Below are positions 1 to 5,075 of a DNA stretch of 5,075 nt, one piece after another. Under the pieces are notes generated by a model. That model worked only from the letters and a program-made list of their open reading frames with translations, searched no databases and was not told the DNA's origin. The translations under genes were made by a program, and so were the position numbers. Source of the DNA: an uncultured Lachnospiraceae bacterium (lineage in GTDB: Bacteria; Bacillota; Clostridia; Lachnospirales; Lachnospiraceae). The stretch lies in contig CAJUKA010000163.1 of the NCBI GenBank assembly GCA_910586585.1, forward strand, positions 1 through 5,075. The letters run 5' to 3'. Positions within the stretch are counted from its first letter, which is position 1, and every line of letters starts with the position of its first letter.

Positions 1-1048
1 TAACGCCTGAAATCTTACCGCTGCCGCCGTACGCAGAAGCACCGCCGATAAAGCAGGAACCAATCGCGTCCATCTCAAAGGAAGTACCTGTAGAACCGTT
101 CACAGAACCTACACGCGCCAAACATAACAGACCGCACAGACCGGCAAGCAGTCCCATATTTGCATAAGCGATAAAATAAACCTTATTGGTATTAATACCG
201 GAAAGCTTTGTCGCCTTCTCATTACCACCCACCGCATAGAAATACCGTCCGAATGCCGTCTTAGAGGTAATAAAATGATAAATCAGGCAAATTGCCACAA
301 CCCATACCAGCATAACGGAAATTCCCTTATACCGGCAAAGCAGATAACAATAGAACAACAGTACGACTGATATAATGATATCCCGTCCGAAATCAGCAAG
401 CGCACTATTCTGACGATAACCCTTTTTTGCCTTTTTTGCACGAGATGAAATCGTACTGTAAAAAATAATAGCAACAACCACAACGCCGATTACCATCGGA
501 GAAAGAATGCGCGTATCCGTATCCAGTCCCGGAATTTTAATGTAAGCAGTAAAGATATTCAGGAAAGAAACATCTTGAACAGATACGGTCTTGCTGTCAA
601 GAATCAGACGGCCAAATCCGCGGAAAATGAACATGCCGCCCAATGTTGTGATAAAAGGCGGAATCCGAACATAACCAATCCAGTAACCCTGCCATATTCC
701 GGCTAAAAGTCCGACAATAATACAAAGCGGAATCGTCAGAAAAATGCTGACGCCATGATTTGTAATCAAAACTGCTGCCAAACCGCCTACCATACAGATT
801 ACAGAACCCACAGAAAGGTCAATGTTACCGCCGGTCAGAATACAGAGCAGCATACCGCACGCCATTACCAATACATAACCGTTCTGCAAAAGCAGGTTCG
901 ACATATTCTGTGCATATAGTAAACGTCCGTTCGTTAAGAAGTAGAACAAAACAAATACAACAATAAGGGCAATAGTCATACTGTTCTTTGTTAAAAAAGC
1001 GCCTAAATTGAACTGGCTTGCGCTTGTAGTTTCTTTGTTAGTTGACAT
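1..1048 (-). CDS. mmsB: Multiple-monosaccharide ABC transporter permease (MmsB/GguB type), 3' end cut by window
   Basis: Membrane channel subunit of a CUT2-class sugar importer. It reads open from an ATG at 1048 to base 1, giving 349 codons; family members are roughly 390-400 residues, so only the C-terminal few dozen are missing. The start follows a GGGAG ribosome site (1059-1063) by 10 nt and lies 19 nt after the mmsA stop, so the two are surely co-transcribed. Visible hydrophobic segments include about residues 24-39, 57-72, 79-96, 101-118, 183-200, 224-238, 244-261 and 291-310. Family hallmarks are GGNIDLSVGS (73-82), the cytoplasmic loop VRIPPFITTLGGMFIFRG (127-144, expected ATPase contact), TAFGRYFYAVGGNEKATKL (264-282) and the Gly-rich stretch 318-348 with EMDAIGSCFIGGAS. 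A basic loop (RAKKAKKG, 203-210) with an extra segment before helix 224-238 fits the longer MmsB/GguB/XylH branch better than RbsC. Assignment to sugar permeases is firm; the exact substrate is not readable. Confidence 0.93.
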   Translation of the reverse strand, partial: MSTNKETTSASQFNLGAFLTKNSMTIALIVVFVLFYFLTNGRLLYAQNMSNLLLQNGYVLVMACGMLLCILTGGNIDLSVGSVICMVGGLAAVLITNHGVSIFLTIPLCIIVGLLAGIWQGYWIGYVRIPPFITTLGGMFIFRGFGRLILDSKTVSVQDVSFLNIFTAYIKIPGLDTDTRILSPMVIGVVVVAIIFYSTISSRAKKAKKGYRQNSALADFGRDIIISVVLLFYCYLLCRYKGISVMLVWVVAICLIYHFITSKTAFGRYFYAVGGNEKATKLSGINTNKVYFIAYANMGLLAGLCGLLCLARVGSVNGSTGTSFEMDAIGSCFIGGASAYGGSGKISGV

Positions 1049-1067
1049 AATTGTAACACTCCCTTCT

Positions 1068-2603
1068 TTAATTTGTGGCACTGATAATATAACTCATAAT
1101 CTTCTCCTGCGTAGCGTCCTCTGCATTTAATTCCCCACGAAGCTCGCCCTCGTTCATAATGTAAATACGGTCACACATACCGATTAATTCCGGCATTTCA
1201 GAAGAAATCATGATAACGGACTTCCCGTCCTCAACCATTTGGTTAATCAGACAATAAATGTCATATTTCGCGCCAACATCAATGCCACGCGTCGGCTCAT
1301 CCAAAATCAGGATATTCGGTTCCGTAAACATCCACTTTCCAAGCAAAGCTTTTTGCTGGTTTCCGCCGGAAAGATTGCCTGTTTTTTGTTCAATCGACGG
1401 CGTTTTTGTTCCCATAGCCTTTGTCATTTCTTCCGCCACGCTTTTCTCGGCTGTCGTGTCAATAATGCCTCTTGCGCAAACCTTATCCATGCGTGCTAAC
1501 GTTGTGTTAAAGCGGATTGACTCCTCGAGAATCAGCCCGTTGACCTTTCTATCCTCGGTTACATAGGCAAGACCATGACGAATTGCCTGTTCCGGATTTT
1601 TCAACTCCACTTTTTGACCGTTCAGATATAATTCGCCGCTGATATTCGAGCCATAGCTTTTACCAAAAATAGACATTGCAAGCTCTGTACGTCCTGCACC
1701 CTGAAGACCGGAAAATCCGATGACTTCACCTTTATGTACTTTAAAGGAGACATTATTATCCACAATTTTCTCATGGTAAAGCGGATGATAGACTGTCCAG
1801 TTCTTTACCTCAAGACTGACTTCCTTCCGGATTTTATGCTCCCGCGACGGATAGCGGTCATCGAGCGGACGTCCTACCATGCCTTTGATAATACGTTCCT
1901 CACTGAACTCGTCAACGCCCTTCACAAGCGTTTCAATCGTAGAACCGTCACGAATAATCGTTGCTTTATCCGCGCAGTAAATAATCTCATTCAGTTTATG
2001 CGTAATAATAATTGAAGTTAATCCGTTTTTCTTAAATTCCAGCAAAAGATCCAAAAGCATCTTCGCATCTTCATCATTCAGCGAAGAAGTCGGCTCATCC
2101 AAAATCAGCAGTTTTACGTTTTTTGAAAATGCTTTTGCAATTTCTACAAGCTGCTGCTTTCCTGTACCGATATCTTTGATTAAAGTCTGTGCAGACTCAT
2201 ATAATCCGACCTGCCGCATGTGCTTTTCCGCCTCATTGTAGGTCAGATCCCAGTCAATGTTTCCGAACTTATTCTTTTTCTCATTCCCAAGAAACATGTT
2301 CTCACCGATGGTAAGCAGCGGAATTAGTGCCAATTCCTGATGAATAATAACGATCCCCTTTGATTCACTATCCTTCAGGGTCTTGAACTGGCAAAGGTCA
2401 CCGTTATAATAAATTTCACCTGTATAGGTGCCCACCGGATACGTCCCCGAAAGCACGTTCATCAAAGTGGATTTCCCCGCACCGTTCTCGCCAATCAGCG
2501 CATGGATTTCCCCACGTTCAACGGCAAGATTGACATTATTTAATGCTTTTACCCCCGGGAACTCTTTGGTAATGGATTTCATTTCCAAAATAATATTAGC
2601 CAA
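1068..2603 (-). CDS. mmsA: Multiple-monosaccharide ABC transporter ATP-binding protein, tandem nucleotide-binding domains
   Basis: Cytoplasmic ATPase that drives the sugar permease encoded next to it. It has 511 residues, the normal length for MglA/XylG/GguA-type proteins with two ABC domains in one chain. Domain 1: Walker A GENGAGKST (38-46), Q-loop HQEL (88-91), atypical signature IGTGKQQLVEIAKA (145-158), Walker B LLILDEP (165-171), H-loop THK (201-203). Domain 2: degenerate Walker A GLQGAGRTE (299-307) with Arg in place of the catalytic Lys, canonical LSGGNQQK (411-418), Walker B ILILDEPTRGIDVG (431-444), and SSE in place of the H-loop His (467-469). This asymmetry is usual in CUT2 ATPases. 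I chose the TTG at 2603 as start: it sits 9 nt after AGGAGG and yields MANIILEMKSITKEFPG, the common N-terminus of the family. A longer frame to an ATG at 2690 would add 29 unsupported residues. The gene lies 185 bp after chvE and 19 bp before mmsB. Confidence 0.95.
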   Translation of the reverse strand: MANIILEMKSITKEFPGVKALNNVNLAVERGEIHALIGENGAGKSTLMNVLSGTYPVGTYTGEIYYNGDLCQFKTLKDSESKGIVIIHQELALIPLLTIGENMFLGNEKKNKFGNIDWDLTYNEAEKHMRQVGLYESAQTLIKDIGTGKQQLVEIAKAFSKNVKLLILDEPTSSLNDEDAKMLLDLLLEFKKNGLTSIIITHKLNEIIYCADKATIIRDGSTIETLVKGVDEFSEERIIKGMVGRPLDDRYPSREHKIRKEVSLEVKNWTVYHPLYHEKIVDNNVSFKVHKGEVIGFSGLQGAGRTELAMSIFGKSYGSNISGELYLNGQKVELKNPEQAIRHGLAYVTEDRKVNGLILEESIRFNTTLARMDKVCARGIIDTTAEKSVAEEMTKAMGTKTPSIEQKTGNLSGGNQQKALLGKWMFTEPNILILDEPTRGIDVGAKYDIYCLINQMVEDGKSVIMISSEMPELIGMCDRIYIMNEGELRGELNAEDATQEKIMSYIISATN

Positions 2604-2612
2604 AAGAAATTT

Positions 2613-2618
2613 CCTCCT
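2613..2618 (-). promoter_or_regulatory. Ribosome binding site AGGAGG that fixes the mmsA TTG start
   Basis: On the minus strand a perfect AGGAGG lies 9 nt upstream of TTG at 2603. The nearest in-frame ATG downstream (2582) is 30 nt away, too far for this site. The ATG at 2690 is upstream of it. The site therefore selects the TTG. Confidence 0.85.
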
Positions 2619-2654
2619 CTCCCTTTTTTCTGTAACCGCGTATGAATCGAGTAA

Positions 2655-2670
2655 GGGAAACGCCTTTCCC
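2655..2670 (-). other. Small inverted repeat in the mmsA leader
   Basis: Six-base-pair arms (GGGAAA / TTTCCC) around a 4-nt loop, lying 52 nt upstream of the mmsA start in a locally GC-rich part of the leader. There is no T-run after it, so it is not a terminator by itself. It could be a leader stem that protects the 5' end of a processed mmsA-mmsB message, or it may be chance. The remaining leader (2604-2726) shows no convincing promoter. Confidence 0.3.
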
Positions 2671-2726
2671 CTGCTCGCCGCGCGTCCCATGCTCCGTCAT
2701 ATTTCCTCTGCATAGGACTGTGCACC

Positions 2727-2763
2727 AAAAAGAAAGACGGGGCAGATGCCCCGCCCTCTTTCT
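2727..2763 (-). terminator. Intra-operon rho-independent terminator / attenuator between chvE and mmsA
   Basis: Read on the minus strand, a 7-bp outer stem (AGAAAGA / TCTTTCT), a 3-nt GGG bulge on the 5' arm, then a 6-bp GC stem (CGGGGC / GCCCCG) with a 4-nt loop, followed directly by a run rich in T (CTTTCTTTTT). It begins 25 nt after the chvE stop. The form is that of a factor-independent terminator. Because mmsA and mmsB follow without an obvious new promoter, it most likely acts as a partial terminator or 3'-end stabiliser that keeps the binding-protein message more abundant than the downstream message. Such an arrangement is well known in binding-protein-dependent transporters such as mal and hist operons. 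Confidence 0.82.
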
Positions 2764-2788
2764 AAGGTTATGGTATTGTTCTTATATT

Positions 2789-4024
2789 TTAGTTTGTTGC
2801 AGACAGATATCCGTCCTCACCCATTGTGTACAAACCTGTGTCAACCAAATCCTGTAAATTGTCTTTTGTAATTACATTCGGTACAAGCAGGAAAGAAGGA
2901 CACTTGTTTCCTGCAGAAGTTTCATAAGATTCGGTATCATATGCGCATTCAATGTCAAAAGAGCTCAGCAGAGATTCGTCAATAGTCTCGCCTGATAAAA
3001 TCGCCTGTGCAAGGGAAAGCGTAACAACTGATTCATTGCTTACGTTCTTATAAACAGTCATTGTCTGAATACCGTCAACGATGTTCTTTAAGTTTGCCTC
3101 GTCACCGTCCTGACCTGTGATCAGTACAGAATTAGAGCCTGCATAATCGGAAGTAATCGCCTGTGCAACACCTAAAGCCGTAGAGTCGTTCGAGCAAAGC
3201 CATACGTCAAGCTGTGTTCCGTCTGCATAGTAAGAAGAAAGGATATTCTGTGCTCTTTCAAGCGCCGTATCTGTATTCCACTGCTCTGTGGCAACCGTAT
3301 CGAAATCTGTCTGACCGGATACAACATTCAAAGTACCTGACTCAATGTAAGGATTTAAAACATCCATAGCGCCATGATAGAAATAGCCTGCATTGTTATC
3401 GGCAGGGTCGCCTGCTGTAATTTCCAGGTTATATACGCTGTCGCCTGCATTCTCAAGGTCAAGGTTTTCTACGATAAACTCACCCTGTAACTTACCAACT
3501 GTGTAATTGTCGAATGATACATAATAAGAAACCGCATCATTCATAATCAGACGGTCATAAGCGATAACCGGAACGTTTGCGTCTGCCGCTTCGTTCATTA
3601 CCATGTTCAAAGCCTCGCCGTCAATTGCGGCAACAATCAGAAGATCAACATTCTCGGCAAGCATATTCTGGATATCATTTACCTGCTGTTCTGACTTGTT
3701 GTCAGAGTATGTAAGAATGGTCTCATAGCCTGCTGCCTTGAACTGGTCGTTTAAGTATGCACCGTCACGATTCCAACGCTCTAAGGACTGTGTGGGCATG
3801 GAAATACCGATTTTACCGCCGTCTGCTGTGGTTGCAGGTGCTTCTGCTTGTGACTCTGCCGGTGCTGCGGGCTCTGCAGCTGCTTCCGTATTCGCCGGTG
3901 CTGCGTCATTACCTCCGGCATTGTTATTTGCTGCCGGAGCAGAGTCACCGCTGGAACCACATCCTGCCAGCAAAGAAACTGCCATAGTTACGCTTAATAA
4001 AGTGCCAAGTAATTTTCTTTTCAT
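2789..4024 (-). CDS. chvE: Multiple-monosaccharide-binding lipoprotein of the ABC transporter (ChvE type)
   Basis: Extracellular sugar-capture subunit of the importer, 411 residues. The N-terminus is a lipoprotein signal: basic MKRK, hydrophobic stretch, lipobox LLAGC with Cys22 as the lipid anchor. Residues 23-70 are a low-complexity Ala/Pro/Glu/Asn linker; the folded periplasmic-binding domain begins near KIGISMPTQSLERW (71-84), which resembles the start of Agrobacterium ChvE. Likely ligand-pocket positions, by resemblance to ChvE and XylF from memory, are Arg83-Trp84, Asp157-Arg158 in AYDRLI, Asp209/Asn211 in GDPADNNA, Trp249, Asn279 in CSNDS, Asp306 in TGQDGD and Lys326 in TMTVYK. The aldopentose/aldohexose class is therefore well supported, the exact sugar is not. 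The start ATG has GGGAGG 8 nt upstream; an in-frame ATG at 4111 would bury the signal peptide. First gene of its transcription unit, followed by an attenuator-like hairpin and then mmsA and mmsB. Confidence 0.94.
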   Translation of the reverse strand: MKRKLLGTLLSVTMAVSLLAGCGSSGDSAPAANNNAGGNDAAPANTEAAAEPAAPAESQAEAPATTADGGKIGISMPTQSLERWNRDGAYLNDQFKAAGYETILTYSDNKSEQQVNDIQNMLAENVDLLIVAAIDGEALNMVMNEAADANVPVIAYDRLIMNDAVSYYVSFDNYTVGKLQGEFIVENLDLENAGDSVYNLEITAGDPADNNAGYFYHGAMDVLNPYIESGTLNVVSGQTDFDTVATEQWNTDTALERAQNILSSYYADGTQLDVWLCSNDSTALGVAQAITSDYAGSNSVLITGQDGDEANLKNIVDGIQTMTVYKNVSNESVVTLSLAQAILSGETIDESLLSSFDIECAYDTESYETSAGNKCPSFLLVPNVITKDNLQDLVDTGLYTMGEDGYLSATN

Positions 4025-4032
4025 TAAAATAA

Positions 4033-4038
4033 CCTCCC
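4033..4038 (-). promoter_or_regulatory. Ribosome binding site GGGAGG that fixes the chvE start
   Basis: GGGAGG (within TAGGGAGGTT) on the minus strand, 8 nt before ATG at 4024. It supports initiation exactly at the lipoprotein signal peptide and not at the in-frame ATG at 4111. Confidence 0.85.
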
Positions 4039-4047
4039 TAAACTTTT

Positions 4048-4060
4048 TTGATATTATCAA
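4048..4060 (-). repeat. Short palindrome TTGATA-T-TATCAA in the chvE 5' leader
   Basis: Perfect 6-bp arms around a single central base, 24 nt upstream of the chvE start and abutting the candidate -10 element. Position would suit a repressor operator, but the region is strongly AT-rich, where short palindromes arise by chance. No regulator is identified. Confidence 0.3.
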
Positions 4061-4067
4061 TATATCA
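4059..4067 (-). promoter_or_regulatory. Candidate extended -10 element for the chvE-mmsA-mmsB operon
   Basis: Minus-strand TGATATATT reads as an extended -10 (TG, one base, then TATATT, 5 of 6 to TATAAT). The hexamer 17 bp upstream (AATAAA, 4082-4087) is a poor -35. An overlapping GATAAT (4053-4058) is an alternative -10, also without a good -35. A weak -35 would fit a promoter that needs an activator. A promoter somewhere in 4025-4135 is expected because a terminator-like hairpin lies upstream; this exact site is tentative. Confidence 0.35.
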
Positions 4068-4106
4068 CAAAATAAACTGGATTTATTTGCTTTATTCTGT
4101 ATATTT

Positions 4107-4116
4107 TTCATATGAA
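4107..4116 (-). repeat. Palindrome TTCATATGAA upstream of the candidate promoter
   Basis: A perfect 10-bp palindrome about 40-50 bp upstream of the candidate -10, in the zone where activators often bind. Between it and the -10 is AT-rich sequence with a loose AATAAA repeat and nothing else distinct. Operator function is only a possibility. Confidence 0.22.
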
Positions 4117-4135
4117 CTTCTTTTCTTCCTGCATG

Positions 4136-4173
4136 AAAAACAGGATAATATTGTCATAGCAATATTATCCTGT
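4136..4173 (-). terminator. Likely rho-independent terminator of the upstream XylF-like gene (14-bp perfect stem)
   Basis: Perfect inverted repeat: arm ACAGGATAATATTG, 6-nt loop, arm CAATATTATCCTGT, starting 22 nt after the TGA of the upstream gene and running into TTTTT (including the last stem base's neighbours at 4136-4140) in the direction of transcription. Long perfect stem plus T-run argues for a terminator, although the stem is AT-rich (about one third G/C) and the T-run short. It does not have a T-run on the plus-strand side, so it would act only for minus-strand transcripts. An operator for a dimeric regulator is the main alternative. Confidence 0.65.
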
Positions 4174-4195
4174 GCAAAAAAATCCTATTTCGGTA

Positions 4196-5075
4196 TCAGG
4201 GCATTTTGGACGGTACGTTCAGATAAACGTCCTCCTTTAAGTGAAATCCGCTGTTGATAATGACCTCATTGATATTGTCTTCCGTTACGCAGACAGGCTT
4301 CAGCGCCACATAGGGAATTTGGTATTTGCCGTTATTGAGCGTCGTGACGTCCTCTCCAACAATGGTTTCATTCTGCACCAATGCAACCGTACATTCCGCC
4401 GCGCGCTGTGCAAGCTTTTCAACAGGCTTGTAGACCGTCATAAGCTGTGTGCCTTCCACAATTCTCTGACACGCCTCAAGATCGGCGTCCTGCCCTACTA
4501 CCAAAATCCTCCCCGCCATTCGTTTCTCGGCAAGCACCGGCACAACGCGGCTGGCAATGTCGTCATTTCCGCACATAATCGCATCTGCCCGGGAAACAGC
4601 AGTCATATGGGAGTACATATACTCGGCGGCAAGCTCTGCAAGCCACCCGTCGGCATGAAAGGAATCCAAAACCGTAACATCATTTTCCGCCATAATTTCC
4701 TTAAATGCCCCCTCTACCAGCGGGACATTGTTGTCACTCAGAGAACCGCCGAGCATCAGCACACTGCCGCCGGCAACACCGTTCTCAATCAGCGTATCTG
4801 CCATCATGCCGCCGACCTTTGCATTGTCAAAGGATATATATAAATCAATGTCCGCATCTTTAATCAGACGGTCATAGGCGATTACTTGAATGCCTGCCTC
4901 CTTCGCCTTTTCTACGGAACTTTTCAGCTCATCGGAATCAATACATATGATTACAATGGCGTCCATTCCTTTTTTGATAAAATACTCAATCTGCTTCTTT
5001 TGTTCCTCAATTTCCCCGTTTGCAATCTGAACATTGACTTCCGCACCAAGCTCTTTTGCCGTAGACACAAACACA
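4196..5075 (-). CDS. XylF-like periplasmic sugar-binding protein, N-terminus beyond window; possible sugar sensor subunit
   Basis: The last 292 residues and TGA stop of a periplasmic binding protein that runs off the right edge; the first visible codons are internal, not a start. From memory it tracks E. coli XylF closely: FVSTAKELGAEVNVQIANG, AYDRLIKDADIDLYISFDN, HADGW, VGQDADLEACQRIVEGTQ, TMTVYKP and TTLNNG all have clear counterparts. Counting from the first visible codon (GTG at 5074), pocket-type residues are Asp68-Arg69, Asp114/Asn116, Trp144, Asn170, Asp196 and Lys216, so ligand binding looks intact and a D-xylose-like aldopentose is plausible. About 45 residues of the mature domain plus the signal or membrane anchor lie outside. 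It sits just upstream of a complete ChvE-type importer but is separated from it by a terminator-like hairpin. It is thus either a second uptake receptor or, as in XylFII-LytS/YesN, the sensing partner of a histidine kinase. The fold is certain, the role is not. Confidence 0.88.
   Translation of the reverse strand, partial: VFVSTAKELGAEVNVQIANGEIEEQKKQIEYFIKKGMDAIVIICIDSDELKSSVEKAKEAGIQVIAYDRLIKDADIDLYISFDNAKVGGMMADTLIENGVAGGSVLMLGGSLSDNNVPLVEGAFKEIMAENDVTVLDSFHADGWLAELAAEYMYSHMTAVSRADAIMCGNDDIASRVVPVLAEKRMAGRILVVGQDADLEACQRIVEGTQLMTVYKPVEKLAQRAAECTVALVQNETIVGEDVTTLNNGKYQIPYVALKPVCVTEDNINEVIINSGFHLKEDVYLNVPSKMP

Noticed and set aside
283..483. A 66-codon minus-strand frame inside the permease gene
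   Set aside because: It is an out-of-frame shadow of mmsB; the mmsB frame runs open through the whole segment with family motifs on both sides.
2579..2713. A 44-residue minus-strand frame from ATG 2713 overlapping the start of mmsA
   Set aside because: No ribosome site precedes it and the Arg-rich translation resembles nothing known to me. It might act as a leader peptide, but nothing in the sequence supports that.
1068..2803. Both ChvE and MmsA end in Ser-Ala-Thr-Asn-stop
   Set aside because: The underlying bases differ and the preceding sequences are unrelated, so four shared residues are best taken as coincidence, not as a tag or a duplication.
3814..3958. Ala/Pro/Glu/Asn-rich low-complexity stretch in ChvE (residues 23-70) as a possible repeat element
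   Set aside because: No regular repeat unit is visible. It directly follows the lipidated Cys and is a usual flexible tether in clostridial sugar-binding lipoproteins.
4025..4111. Upstream in-frame ATG giving a 29-residue longer ChvE
   Set aside because: The extension covers the AT-rich leader, would place the lipoprotein signal peptide internally, and ignores the well-placed GGGAGG site before 4024.
4241..4843. A 200-codon open frame on the plus strand
   Set aside because: It lies wholly antisense to the XylF-like gene, whose family match is clear. Its translation shows no recognisable domain and no ribosome site supports it. The other plus-strand frames in 1239-2857 and 3738-4257 fail for the same reason or span intergenic sequence.

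Overview
The window is a stretch of sugar-uptake genes, all on the minus strand, so the map reads from right to left. Moderate G+C with AT-rich intergenic spacers, strong purine-rich ribosome binding sites (AGGAGG, GGGAGG), a TTG start and an Ala/Pro/Glu/Asn-rich linker after a lipoprotein Cys all suggest a Firmicute. An anaerobic gut-type clostridium such as a member of Lachnospiraceae is likely. This assignment is inference from style and family resemblance, not from a marker gene.

Layout in transcription order: (1) 5075-4196 is the C-terminal 292 residues of a XylF-like periplasmic binding protein, cut by the window edge. (2) 4195-4025 is a 171-bp spacer with a 14-bp AT-rich hairpin plus T-run (likely terminator of gene 1), two small palindromes and a weak candidate promoter. 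(3) 4024-2789 is a complete ChvE-type sugar-binding lipoprotein. (4) 2788-2604 is a 185-bp spacer with a strong GC-rich hairpin plus T-run, placed inside the operon. (5) 2603-1068 is a complete double-domain ABC ATPase of the MmsA/GguA/XylG type, started from TTG. (6) 1048-1 is an MmsB/GguB-type permease lacking only its last few dozen residues at the window edge.

Genes 3, 5 and 6 form one importer of the CUT2 (ribose/xylose/multiple-monosaccharide) class: the lipoprotein captures an aldose outside the membrane, the permease forms the channel, and the tandem ATPase powers it. The order binding protein - ATPase - permease is the usual one. The intra-operon hairpin would let the binding protein be made in excess over the membrane parts.

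Gene 1 is a second, XylF-like binding protein beside a complete importer that already has its own. It is separated from that importer by an apparent terminator. The attractive reading is a sensor-type binding protein (as in XylFII-LytS/YesN systems) that reports sugar to a two-component system encoded beyond the right edge. That part is a hypothesis. I see no mobile element, CRISPR array, RNA gene or clearly novel system here.
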